Below, piece by piece: positions 1 to 6,560 of a stretch of 14,243 nt of DNA. Made by a program: the position numbers and the translations under genes. Source of the DNA: Desulfovibrio sp. (GTDB taxonomy: Bacteria > Desulfobacterota > Desulfovibrionia > Desulfovibrionales > Desulfovibrionaceae); assembly GCA_020217165.1 (NCBI GenBank), contig JAIWOE010000093.1, forward strand, positions 1 to 14,243, read 5' to 3'. Each line of letters starts with the position of its first letter. The stretch's first letter is position 1. The notes beneath the pieces are model-generated. The model searched no databases, had not been told where the DNA came from, and saw nothing but the letters and a program-made list of their open reading frames with translations.

Positions 1-869
1 TCGGCCACATGGGTTTCTTCGGGGATGCGTGCGGGTTCCTTGTACGGGGCAGGGGCCACGGTCTCGGGCTGCAGGCAGCGCAGGATATCCCGCGGGCAGG
101 CCTTGACACAGGCCTCATCGCAGTCCGGCCCGTAGGCCAGGCAGGCGGCGTGGTCGATGGCGATGCGGCCGTTTTCCGTGCGGATGCATTTGGCCGGGCA
201 TTTTTTGATGCAGGCCCCGCAGTTGACGCAGCCGGCTTCGCACACGTCCTTGACGGCCTTGGCCTTGTCCTGGGTGGAGCAGAAGACCATGACCCGGGCG
301 CGGCGGGGAATCAGTTCCAGGATGCTGTTGGGGCAGGTGCGGATGCAGGTGCCACAGCTGGTGCATTTGTCCGGAGCGATGCGCACCAGGCCGCCTTCGA
401 TCCACATGGCATCAAAGGGGCAGGCACGCACGCAATCGCCAAAGCCGAGGCAGGAGTACTTGCAGGCATCTGGGCCGCCCAGCACCAGATTGGCGGCGGC
501 ACAGCTTTGTGCGCCAAGATACTGGAATCGCGTGAGTACGCCACCCTGGTCCTTCACGCAGCGGCGGAAGGCCACCTTGGGATCGGCGTCGCCCACGGCT
601 TTGCCGGTCAGTTCAGCCACGCGTACGCATACGTCTGGTCCGCCGGCGCAGCAGAGGTTGGGTGGCATGAGTGGATCGTTCAGGACAGCCACGGCGTAGG
701 ATTCGCAGCCGGCAAAGCCGCAGCCGCCGCAGTTGGCGCCGGGCAGGGCGTCCGTCACCACTTCAATGCGCGGATCTTCCTCCACATACAGCAGGCGGGA
801 GGCCACGGCCAGTACCCCAGCGGCCACAAAGCCCAGGGCGAACAGCGTGAGAACGGAGATGATGATCAT
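1..869 (-). CDS. rnfB: RnfB, ferredoxin-type iron-sulfur subunit of the Rnf complex (3' end cut off)
   Basis: RnfB is the membrane-anchored, cytoplasm-facing polyferredoxin that passes electrons between soluble ferredoxin and the Rnf membrane core. I translated it from the ATG at 869, which has AGGAG 7 bases upstream; 289 codons are visible before the window edge. A hydrophobic N-terminal anchor (about 1-24) is followed by the Fe-S domain motif CGGCGFAGC (C47, C50, C55, with C73 or C74 as fourth ligand). Next come the RnfB signature C136-x3-C140-x5-C146-x3-C150 and ferredoxin motifs at C169/C172/C175/C179 and C214/C217/C220/C224. A last Cys group, C243, C250, C254, C258, has wider spacing than the usual CxxCxxCxxxC. 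The start lies 16 bases after the rnfA stop, so it is the next operon gene. Family assignment is secure; the C-terminus is not visible. Confidence 0.93.
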   Translation of the reverse strand, partial: MIIISVLTLFALGFVAAGVLAVASRLLYVEEDPRIEVVTDALPGANCGGCGFAGCESYAVAVLNDPLMPPNLCCAGGPDVCVRVAELTGKAVGDADPKVAFRRCVKDQGGVLTRFQYLGAQSCAAANLVLGGPDACKYSCLGFGDCVRACPFDAMWIEGGLVRIAPDKCTSCGTCIRTCPNSILELIPRRARVMVFCSTQDKAKAVKDVCEAGCVNCGACIKKCPAKCIRTENGRIAIDHAACLAYGPDCDEACVKACPRDILRCLQPETVAPAPYKEPARIPEETHVA

Positions 870-885
870 CTTGAACTCCTGTGCC

Positions 886-1461
886 TTAGGCGATCATGCC
901 TTTGAAAGCCATGAAGGCCAGGGACATGATCCCGGCCATGATCAGGCCGATGGGCGTGCCCTGCATGGACTTCGGCATCCGGGTGATGACAAAGCGTTCC
1001 CGGATTGCCGCCAGCAGCACCAGCGCCAGCATGAAGCCTACCCCAGCCGCAATGGCATACAACAGCGACGTCATGAAGTCGTACTCCTGCCGCTGCACCA
1101 GGATGGCCACACCCAGCACGGCGCAGTTGGTGGTGATGAGGGGCAGGAAGATCCCCAGGGACTTGTACAGCGGCGGGACCATCTTCTTCAAAAACATTTC
1201 CACAAACTGCACCAGGGAGGCGATGACCAGGATAAAGACGATGGTTTGCAGGTATTGCAGGCCAAACGGCAGCATCACAAACTTTTGAATGACCCAGGTG
1301 AAGATGGTGGCCATGATGGTCACGAAGATCACCGCCGCGCCCATGCCAATGGAGACGCTCTTTTCCTTGGAACATCCAAGGTACGGGCAGTTGCCGAGGT
1401 ACTGCGCCAACACGATGTTGTTGACGAAAATGGCGGAGATGAACAGCAGAAACGTATCCAT
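886..1461 (-). CDS. rnfA: RnfA, integral membrane subunit of the Rnf complex
   Basis: RnfA and its paralogue RnfE form the core membrane pair that holds a [2Fe-2S] cluster inside the membrane, as established for Rnf and Nqr. The 191-residue length is typical, and about six hydrophobic segments are visible. The conserved N-terminal region with NNIVLAQYLGNCPYLG contains C25, and the second half-repeat PLITTNCAVLG contains C113; these are the expected cluster ligands. The start ATG has AAGGGG about 6 bases upstream, and that ribosome site overlaps the rnfE stop codon. The gap to rnfE is only 3 bases, implying translational coupling. No truncation or odd substitution was seen. Confidence 0.97.
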   Translation of the reverse strand: MDTFLLFISAIFVNNIVLAQYLGNCPYLGCSKEKSVSIGMGAAVIFVTIMATIFTWVIQKFVMLPFGLQYLQTIVFILVIASLVQFVEMFLKKMVPPLYKSLGIFLPLITTNCAVLGVAILVQRQEYDFMTSLLYAIAAGVGFMLALVLLAAIRERFVITRMPKSMQGTPIGLIMAGIMSLAFMAFKGMIA

Positions 1462-1464
1462 CTT

Positions 1465-2184
1465 CTACCCCTTGGCGGGCTGGAGTTTTTCCAGCTTTTT
1501 CTGGTTGGCAATCTCATCCAGTTTGCGGCAGGCAGAGCAGCCCTTGCACCCCGCATCCAGAATGGGATCCACGGTCTGGCCCTTGCGTTTGGCCTGCCAC
1601 ATGGTCAGGAAATTCATGCCCGCAAGGATGAGGCCCAGGCACACGAAGGCGCCCGGCGCCTGCACCATGAAGGCGAAGGGCTTGAAGTCCGGCCCGAACA
1701 TGCTCGCGCCAAACAGCGTGCCCACCCCAAACAGCTCCCGCAGGCCGCCAAGGAAGGTCAGGGACAGGGTGAACCCGATGCCCATGCCCAGGCCATCCGC
1801 CAGGGCCAGCAGGGGAGGATTCTTGGCGGCAAAGGCCTCGGCCCGGCCCAAGATCAGGCAGTTGACCACGATAAGGGGCACGAAGATGCCCAGCTGCTGG
1901 TACAGGGGATACGAAAACGCCTGCATGAGCATTTCCACCGAGACCACCAGGGAGGCCGCGATGGCGATGAAGCAGGCGATGCGGACTTTTTTGGGAATGA
2001 TGTGACGCACCAATGAAATGATAACGTTGGACAGCGTCAGCACGAAGATGACCGCCAGCCCCATGCCCAGCCCGTTGTTGGCGGAGTTGGTCACCGCCAG
2101 CACCGGGCACAGGCCCAGCACCAGCCGGAAGGGCGGCAGTTCTTTCCACAGGCCCTTGGTGAATTCTTGCATCATGCTTGCCAT
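1465..2184 (-). CDS. rnfE: RnfE, integral membrane subunit of the Rnf complex, with Cys-rich C-terminal tail
   Basis: RnfE is the partner of RnfA in the membrane core and shares its inverted-topology fold and [2Fe-2S] site. The sequence starts with the family pattern KGLWKELPPFRLVLGLCPVLA (C26), and C109 lies in PLIVVNCLILGRAEAFA. Several membrane segments follow up to about residue 195. The start has a strong AAGGAG 5 bases before the ATG. Unusual here is the hydrophilic C-terminal tail (about 197-239), which carries a C213-x2-C216-x2-C219 motif followed by a Lys-rich end. Standard RnfE proteins, as I know them, end soon after the last helix. The tail could bind a metal cluster or be redox-active; this is inference. 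It lies downstream of rnfG and immediately upstream of rnfA. Confidence 0.96.
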   Translation of the reverse strand: MASMMQEFTKGLWKELPPFRLVLGLCPVLAVTNSANNGLGMGLAVIFVLTLSNVIISLVRHIIPKKVRIACFIAIAASLVVSVEMLMQAFSYPLYQQLGIFVPLIVVNCLILGRAEAFAAKNPPLLALADGLGMGIGFTLSLTFLGGLRELFGVGTLFGASMFGPDFKPFAFMVQAPGAFVCLGLILAGMNFLTMWQAKRKGQTVDPILDAGCKGCSACRKLDEIANQKKLEKLQPAKG

Positions 2185-2217
2185 GCTCGCTCCTTGCGGC
2201 GGGTGGAACCCGCGAGG

Positions 2218-2799
2218 CTACCAGCTCTTCTTGATGTCGTCCTTGAGGGCCATGTACCACTGCGCCGCCTGTTTCACCGCGTCAGACGCGCCGATGGAGG
2301 ACAATGTGGCGCCGGAGATGGCGTCGATGTCCCCGCCATCCTTCTTGAGGGCCACCTTGTCCAATGGCCGGTTGCGGAACTGCTTGGTAAAGGCCGTGTC
2401 TTCAATACGGGAGCCAAGGCCCGGCGTTTCCTTGTGCGTGGTCACGCTGATGCCGGAAACCCTGTCCTGGGTGATGTCAAATCCCACCATCACCCCCACC
2501 ATGCCGCCGTAACCCTTGCCCGAGGCTTCCACCGCCACGGCCGTGAGCTTGCCGTCCTTGATGGCCGGGAAGACGATGAGGGTTTCTTCCGGCGCGCCGG
2601 GCTTGGGCATCACCTTGCGGTCGGCGATGGGATCGTTGGTGGCGTCTTCAAAAATCTTTTTGATGGCAGGTCCTTGCACGTAGGTGAGCACCTGTTCTTC
2701 AATGATGGGCGTTGTCCACACCCTGAGGCCGGAAAGCGCCAGCCCGGCCAGGCCCGTAATTGTGGAGAGCACCACCACCATGCGCATGAGTTCCTTCAT
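2218..2799 (-). CDS. rnfG: RnfG, FMN-binding subunit of the Rnf complex
   Basis: RnfG is a periplasm-facing subunit anchored by one N-terminal helix, carrying FMN covalently bound through a threonine phosphoester. Residues about 5-26 are the hydrophobic anchor. The FMN-binding domain shows GYGGMVGVMVGFD (96-108), HKETPGLGS (122-130) and the attachment motif SGAT (162-165), so Thr165 is the expected FMN site. The 193-residue length fits the family. The ATG is preceded by GGGAGGT, which overlaps the end of rnfD; the intergenic gap is 6 bases. In this operon RnfG is the natural partner of the periplasmic decaheme cytochrome, because both would lie on the same membrane face (inference). Confidence 0.96.
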   Translation of the reverse strand: MKELMRMVVVLSTITGLAGLALSGLRVWTTPIIEEQVLTYVQGPAIKKIFEDATNDPIADRKVMPKPGAPEETLIVFPAIKDGKLTAVAVEASGKGYGGMVGVMVGFDITQDRVSGISVTTHKETPGLGSRIEDTAFTKQFRNRPLDKVALKKDGGDIDAISGATLSSIGASDAVKQAAQWYMALKDDIKKSW

Positions 2800-2805
2800 G
2801 AGAGG

Positions 2806-3762
2806 CTACCTCCCGCCGAAGGGCTTGGGTTGGATGAGGTCGAACAGCGGGGTGAACATGTTCGCCAGCAGTACGGCAAAGGCCATGCCGTCGGGATAGA
2901 TGCCATAGGTGCGGATGATGATGAGCACCGCGCCCCCGAACAGGCCGTACAGCAGCATGGCCGTGCGCCAGACCGGGGATGCCGAGGGGTACGGCATGAG
3001 GAAAAAAGCTGCCAGCATGGTGCCGCCGGTGAACAGGTGGAACAGGGGCGGGGCATACCGCTGGGGATCGATGAGGTGGTACAGCTGCGCCGTGAGGAAG
3101 ACGCCCAGCAGGAAAGAGACGGGGATGTACCACCGCAGCTGCTTGCGGGCGATGAGGTAGGCCCCGCCCAACAGCAGCATCAGGGATTGCTCCGCACCCA
3201 GGGCGCCCAGGTTCTGCCCCAGCATGAGGCTGGGCAGGCTCAGGCCGGCCACGGCCTCCAGGCCGAAGTATTTTAGCTCGCTCAGGGGATGCACCAGATC
3301 CCAGTTGAGCAGCATGCCGTTGATGTCGATGAGGTCCGGCCAGGAGATGGTCATCACGCACCAGCCCACGGCTGGGGCGCACACCGGGCTCATGCCGTAG
3401 CCGCCGAACACCATGCGCCCCAGCAGGATGGTCAGGGCGCTGCCAATGCAGACCAGCCAGCCCGGCGTCGTGGCTGGCAGCATGAAGGCGAAGAGAAGGC
3501 CGCCCACCAGGGCCGTGTAGTCATCGGCCGTATATTCCCTGGCCATGATCTTCTGGGCCAGGGCCTCGGCCAGCACCGCGGCCAGGCCTGCCCAAGCCAG
3601 CACCTCCACGGCGTGGTAGCCGTATTGGTACACGGCCATGGCCATGGCCGGCGTCAGGGCGATCAACGTGTCTGTCATCATGCCCTTGAGGGTTCTGCCG
3701 CAATGCCAGAACGGCGCCGAGGTCACGGTGAGGGATGATTTGGGGAGTGCCGCTTGTGCCAT
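2806..3762 (-). CDS. rnfD: RnfD, integral membrane subunit of the Rnf complex (variant flavin site)
   Basis: RnfD is the NqrB-like membrane subunit that normally carries a covalent FMN and helps form the ion pathway. I chose the ATG at 3762 (318 residues) because AAGGA lies 9 bases upstream; the ATG at 3768 would leave only 3 bases, and the frame opens at 3798. Family features are HCGRTLKGMMTDTLIALTPA near the N-terminus, ALVGGLLFAFMLPATTPGW, GRMVFGGYGMSPVCAPAVGW, FHLFTGGTMLAAFF and the C-terminal YGIYPDGMAFAVLLANMFTP. The expected SGAT flavin-attachment motif is absent: the equivalent stretch reads EAVAGLSLP (169-177), with Ser175 where Thr is expected. Otherwise the protein looks intact. 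It follows rnfC after 75 bases, the largest gap within the operon. Confidence 0.95.
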   Translation of the reverse strand: MAQAALPKSSLTVTSAPFWHCGRTLKGMMTDTLIALTPAMAMAVYQYGYHAVEVLAWAGLAAVLAEALAQKIMAREYTADDYTALVGGLLFAFMLPATTPGWLVCIGSALTILLGRMVFGGYGMSPVCAPAVGWCVMTISWPDLIDINGMLLNWDLVHPLSELKYFGLEAVAGLSLPSLMLGQNLGALGAEQSLMLLLGGAYLIARKQLRWYIPVSFLLGVFLTAQLYHLIDPQRYAPPLFHLFTGGTMLAAFFLMPYPSASPVWRTAMLLYGLFGGAVLIIIRTYGIYPDGMAFAVLLANMFTPLFDLIQPKPFGGR

Positions 3763-3837
3763 GTGCATTCGTCCTTGTCGGTAATGTCCACGTCGCAACG
3801 TCTCAACAACACGTTGGCCAATGGCCTGACGGCCGCA

Positions 3838-5034
3838 TCAGTCCGAAAGCCGACATTCGGCCAGCTGTGCATCCTTGGCCGCCAGCTGCTGCTTGGCCAG
3901 CCGCAGGTACTGCAGCATGGGCCGGTTTGCCGGGCACACGTAGGCGCACATGCCGCAATCCAGGCAGGCTGCGATGTGCCGGGAACGGGTTTCCTCCACC
4001 AGATCGAATTCCACAAAGCGCGAGAGCATGCCGGGCTGGATGCCAGCGGGGCAGGCCAGCACGCATTCGCCGCAGTTGAAGCACGGGTTGGGACCCACCT
4101 GCGGGAACAGTCCTTCCTGCACCACGGTGATGGCGGTGCAGTTCTCGGGCACACCCACGGAAAGATCGCAGAGGGGCTCGCCGCGCATGGGGCCATCCAG
4201 GGCCACTTGCCATCCCTTGCCGTGGGGGGTGTCCGTGGCGTCCAGCAGCTCACGCACGGGCATACCCGTGGCCACGCGGTACACGCCGTCGCCCACGGTG
4301 ACGATGGCTTCCACCAGGGGCAGCTTGGTCTGGCCCACACGGCCCACGCGATAGAGGTCCGAAATGCTGATGACGTCCACATCATCGGGGCGCTCGGCGC
4401 CGGTGGCCTTGTGCACCACCAGGGGATCAATGGTGTGGGGGTAGCGATCCGTGGATGTCACCACGGTGCAGCTGTATAGGGAGGTTTTCTTGTCCTCGGC
4501 CACCACCAGATACACCGTGGCTGGCCGGATGGCCCGCTCCAGCAGCTCCACGCCGCGTTCCAGGATCGGCTTGGCTTCCTTGAGCAGCAGCTCGCTCACG
4601 ATGACCCCGGGCTCGGGGTTCAGGCCGTTGATGACCAGGGTGCGCGAGGGGCGGAACTTGCCGGTATCGATGCCCAGTTCCAGGAGCAGGCGGCACAGGG
4701 CCTCGCCCTTGTAGGTGTCAATGTCGGCCATGGGCTCGGGCCGTTCAAAGACCGGCGGCTCCTCGCCTTCCTTGGGGGCAGGCGGCGGGCCGATGACAAT
4801 GGCCTGGGGAAGGATGTCTTCCACCATGCCGTCGATGGTGGCGTGCACGTACCCGGTGCCGTGGGGCCCCTTGGCGGGGTTTTCCGCGATGACCTGTCCG
4901 CAGCTCACCAGCTGTTTTTTCTTCACCACGGGCTTGTGCAGGGGTTCGATGGGAATCCGCACCAGGGAGGGAAGGGGGGCCTCCCGGAGGGTGTCCTTGA
5001 TCTCCACGGATGTATGCAACTGTGGCTTCATCAT
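3838..5034 (-). CDS. rnfC: RnfC-like peripheral iron-sulfur subunit lacking the NADH/FMN-site motifs
   Basis: RnfC is normally the cytoplasmic subunit with an NADH/FMN domain, a SLBB-like domain and two [4Fe-4S] clusters. The N-terminal RnfC barrel-like region (about 5-80), the VVAEDKK segment (177-183), the SLBB-like part (VEAIVTVGDGV, 241-251) and two complete cluster motifs are present: C318/C321/C324/C328 and C357/C360/C363/C367. The Gly-rich GxGGAxFPTxxKL stretch expected near residue 120 is missing. The ECEPY motif reads NPEPG (139-143) and the YPxGxEKQL motif reads YPHTIDPLV (198-206). I chose the ATG at 5034, with GGTGA 5 bases upstream; a GTG at 5043 overlaps the cytochrome stop (GTGA). 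At 398 residues it is at the short end for RnfC. Its NADH role is therefore doubtful. Confidence 0.93.
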   Translation of the reverse strand: MMKPQLHTSVEIKDTLREAPLPSLVRIPIEPLHKPVVKKKQLVSCGQVIAENPAKGPHGTGYVHATIDGMVEDILPQAIVIGPPPAPKEGEEPPVFERPEPMADIDTYKGEALCRLLLELGIDTGKFRPSRTLVINGLNPEPGVIVSELLLKEAKPILERGVELLERAIRPATVYLVVAEDKKTSLYSCTVVTSTDRYPHTIDPLVVHKATGAERPDDVDVISISDLYRVGRVGQTKLPLVEAIVTVGDGVYRVATGMPVRELLDATDTPHGKGWQVALDGPMRGEPLCDLSVGVPENCTAITVVQEGLFPQVGPNPCFNCGECVLACPAGIQPGMLSRFVEFDLVEETRSRHIAACLDCGMCAYVCPANRPMLQYLRLAKQQLAAKDAQLAECRLSD

Positions 5035-5039
5035 GATCG

Positions 5040-5777
5040 TCACCGGGTGTGGCAGCGGGAGCAGGATTTTTCGCCAAAGGGGCCTGCGCCGGAGGTTTCA
5101 TGGCAGCCCATGCACTGGCCGTGGAAGGCTTCCATGCGGGTGGGCAACAGGGGGGCCTCGGCGTCATAATGGCAGGACACACAGGATGCCTGGGCCGGGC
5201 CTGGCACACCGGGCAACTGCTCGTGGCAGCTTTTGCATCCCTGTGTCTTTTGATCGTAAAGATCACTGTGGCAGGTTTCACACCGGTCATGGACCGCCAC
5301 ACGCAGGGACGGCGTGTTGCCGTCCGGCGCGTTCCCATGGCAGCTGCTGCAGGCCGTGGGCTCGGGCTCGATGTCCGGGCCGTGGTGGCAGTCGGTGCAG
5401 CTGGCCGTGTACTGGTCCACATGCTCTTGGTGGCTCCAGGTCAGCTTGCCGAAGGTGGCATGATGGCACCGGGTGCAGGTGGCTGGCTCCAGCGCCGTCT
5501 TGTGCGCGTCAATCCAGGGGCGGGTGTATTCCGCCGGATGACAGGCGCCGCACGCCACCGGTTGGGGCTCGGGCGTGGGGCTTTCGTGGTGGCAGTCGGC
5601 ACAGGCATGGCCCATGTCCACATGCCGCGAATGGGTGAAGACGACATCTCCGCCCTTGTTGTCGAACCTGAGCCGGACGGGCGGCTGATCCGAGGGCGCA
5701 TGCACGAACTGGCCACCAAGGGCCAGTACGGCCATGATGCCACAACCAGTGATGATGGGCGCGTAGCGTCTTTTCAA
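5040..5777 (-). CDS. Decaheme c-type cytochrome of the Rnf operon
   Basis: This is a periplasmic or membrane-anchored multiheme cytochrome c and the first gene of the Rnf operon. Ten CxxCH heme-binding motifs are present, with the first Cys at residues 59, 76, 101, 127, 143, 166, 181, 199, 222 and 239. The N-terminus KRRYAPIITGCGIMAVLALGG is a signal peptide or anchor; a possible cleavage point is after FVHA (residue 27). I chose a TTG start at 5777 because AAGGA lies 8 bases upstream and the reading upstream enters AT-rich non-coding sequence. The frame stays open to an ATG at 5927, but that extension has no export signal. The stop overlaps the rnfC region, so expression is coupled. A tiny out-of-frame ATG reading (5785-5774) overlaps the start. 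It most likely links the periplasmic cytochrome pool to Rnf; the partner is not known from sequence. Confidence 0.92.
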   Translation of the reverse strand: MKRRYAPIITGCGIMAVLALGGQFVHAPSDQPPVRLRFDNKGGDVVFTHSRHVDMGHACADCHHESPTPEPQPVACGACHPAEYTRPWIDAHKTALEPATCTRCHHATFGKLTWSHQEHVDQYTASCTDCHHGPDIEPEPTACSSCHGNAPDGNTPSLRVAVHDRCETCHSDLYDQKTQGCKSCHEQLPGVPGPAQASCVSCHYDAEAPLLPTRMEAFHGQCMGCHETSGAGPFGEKSCSRCHTR

Positions 5778-5960
5778 AGCAGCATTTCCTTGTAATTCAG
5801 GGTGGTGAATCACAACGGCAAAGAGCACTCCCCAGGCCAGTTGCTCCTGAAAGATGCTGCTTTGTAGCGTAATGCAGAAAATATGGGAAGAATTTTGTGA
5901 GGATATGGTGACATCCTGGATACCCATTTATTTCCGAACAGTTACCTAACATTTTTTTAA

Positions 5961-5976
5961 TGTGAAAATTGTCACA
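5961..5976. promoter_or_regulatory. CRP/FNR-family (HcpR-like) or Rex-like operator, site 1
   Basis: The sequence TGTGAAAATTGTCACA has perfect TGTGA/TCACA arms around a 6-base spacer, and its inner AATT is also symmetric. This matches the CRP/FNR-type consensus, including the HcpR motif known in Desulfovibrio. The Rex consensus TTGTGAA-N4-TTCACAA is similar but fits less well at the inner positions. Its centre is about 191 bases upstream of the cytochrome start codon. The identity of the regulator is inferred. Confidence 0.6.
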
Positions 5977-5987
5977 ATAAATATTTA

Positions 5988-6007
5988 TTTGTGCATTAAT
6001 TCACAAA
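5988..6007. promoter_or_regulatory. CRP/FNR- or Rex-like operator, site 2
   Basis: The palindrome TTTGTGCATTAATTCACAAA is symmetric over 20 bases except for one mismatched pair (C5994 against T6001). It resembles the TTGTGA-N6-TCACAA consensus with one half-site changed. Its centre is 29 bases from that of site 1, so one dimeric regulator could bind both. It lies about 180 bases upstream of the 6177 gene. Confidence 0.5.
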
Positions 6008-6088
6008 ATGTTCTGCAGGCGCCGGAGAGGGGGCGTCCCGCAGGCGGGAAGTTTCTGCTTTACAAATTCCAAGAACAGCGTAAAAAGC

Positions 6089-6118
6089 TTGGCGATAGCT
6101 GTACGAATTCTGTACAAA
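6089..6118 (+). promoter_or_regulatory. Possible sigma-70 promoter with embedded inverted repeat
   Basis: TTGGCG (6089-6094) and TACAAA (6113-6118) are separated by 18 bases and could be -35 and -10 boxes for the 6177 gene; each matches the consensus at four of six positions. The inverted repeat TGTAC-N7-GTACA (6100-6116) fills the spacer, where a repressor could act. An alternative pair is TTTACA (6059-6064) and TAAAAA (6081-6086) with a 16-base spacer. Both are weak, so confidence is low. Confidence 0.3.
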
Positions 6119-6176
6119 AAAATTAAGCTGTTAGTCCAGGCTTTGAGCAGAACTTGATCCAGAAAGGATTGTGGTG

Positions 6177-6524
6177 ATGAGCGTGTTCAAGAAAGAGAAA
6201 GAATTCAAGCGGGTCATCTTCAATATTGATGCGGAGTTGGCCGAGCGGCTGGAGCGGGCCAAGGAGGTCTCCCGGGGCTTTGGCAAGAAGCTCGACGTGG
6301 ATGGCGCCATGGACAAGGCCCTGGAAAAATTCCTGAAAAAGGCCGAGAAAAAACTTGAGGAAATGGCGGAGGAGGCCAGCAGGAAAATGGGCCGGACCGA
6401 GCGCGCCGGGGCCATTGCCATGGAAGCTGACGTACAGATGGCCCTGCCATCTTCCGCAGATACTTCGGAGCAGTCAAGGGGCGAAACCGCAGCGGGATCG
6501 TCCATCGTCGTCGTCAACAATTAG
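6177..6524 (+). CDS. Small charged protein, possibly ribbon-helix-helix-like
   Basis: I do not recognise a named family. From the ATG at 6177 (AAAGGA 8 bases upstream; GTG codons at 6171 and 6174 are less well placed) it has 115 residues. A short strand-like segment KRVIFNID (11-18) is followed by a helix (about 19-33) and a second long Lys/Glu-rich helix (about 41-70). This strand-helix-helix order resembles ribbon-helix-helix DNA-binding proteins, but the second helix is unusually long and could be coiled coil. The C-terminal part (about 75-115) is low-complexity and ends in IVVVNN. There is no signal peptide or membrane segment. It precedes the amphi-Trp gene by 36 bases, probably in one transcript. 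It could be an autoregulator acting on the upstream inverted repeat, but that is speculative. Confidence 0.75.
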   Translation: MSVFKKEKEFKRVIFNIDAELAERLERAKEVSRGFGKKLDVDGAMDKALEKFLKKAEKKLEEMAEEASRKMGRTERAGAIAMEADVQMALPSSADTSEQSRGETAAGSSIVVVNN

Positions 6525-6560
6525 CCGTACATCAATCATCGTATCGCAAGGAGAACAGGC

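Larger units (their letters stand above)
5778..6176. promoter_or_regulatory. AT-rich divergent control region between the Rnf operon and the 6177 gene
   Basis: This 399-base gap holds no convincing gene. It is much richer in A+T than its surroundings, especially 5880-6010, and must carry the promoters for both the leftward Rnf operon and the rightward small-gene pair. It contains two CRP/FNR- or Rex-like palindromes (5961-5976 and 5988-6007), a short GC stem-loop TCCCG-CAGG-CGGGA (6036-6049) and a TGTAC-N7-GTACA inverted repeat (6100-6116). I could not pick a convincing sigma-70 or sigma-54 promoter for the Rnf side. Confidence 0.7.

Noticed and set aside
9..3276. Several long plus-strand open frames opposite the Rnf genes
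   Set aside because: They lie antisense to clearly conserved rnf genes, have His/Gly/Gln-rich compositions typical of GC-rich shadow frames, and show no recognisable domain.
4600..4700. Frameshift or sequencing error in rnfC explaining the missing Gly-rich motif
   Set aside because: The frame is continuous, flanking family segments are in the right order, and the missing motif was not seen nearby in another frame; two further site motifs are also changed, which one error would not cause.
5778..5927. N-terminal extension of the decaheme cytochrome to the ATG at 5927
   Set aside because: It would put 50 residues without export character before the signal peptide, in AT-rich sequence; the TTG at 5777 has a good ribosome site.
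6014..6055. GC-rich stem-loop at 6036-6049 as a terminator or riboswitch
   Set aside because: The stem is only 5 bp, there is no T-run, and no known riboswitch pattern was recognised.
5778..6176. Sigma-54 (-24/-12) promoter in the divergent region
   Set aside because: No TGGC-N8-TTGC-like pair with correct spacing was found on either strand.
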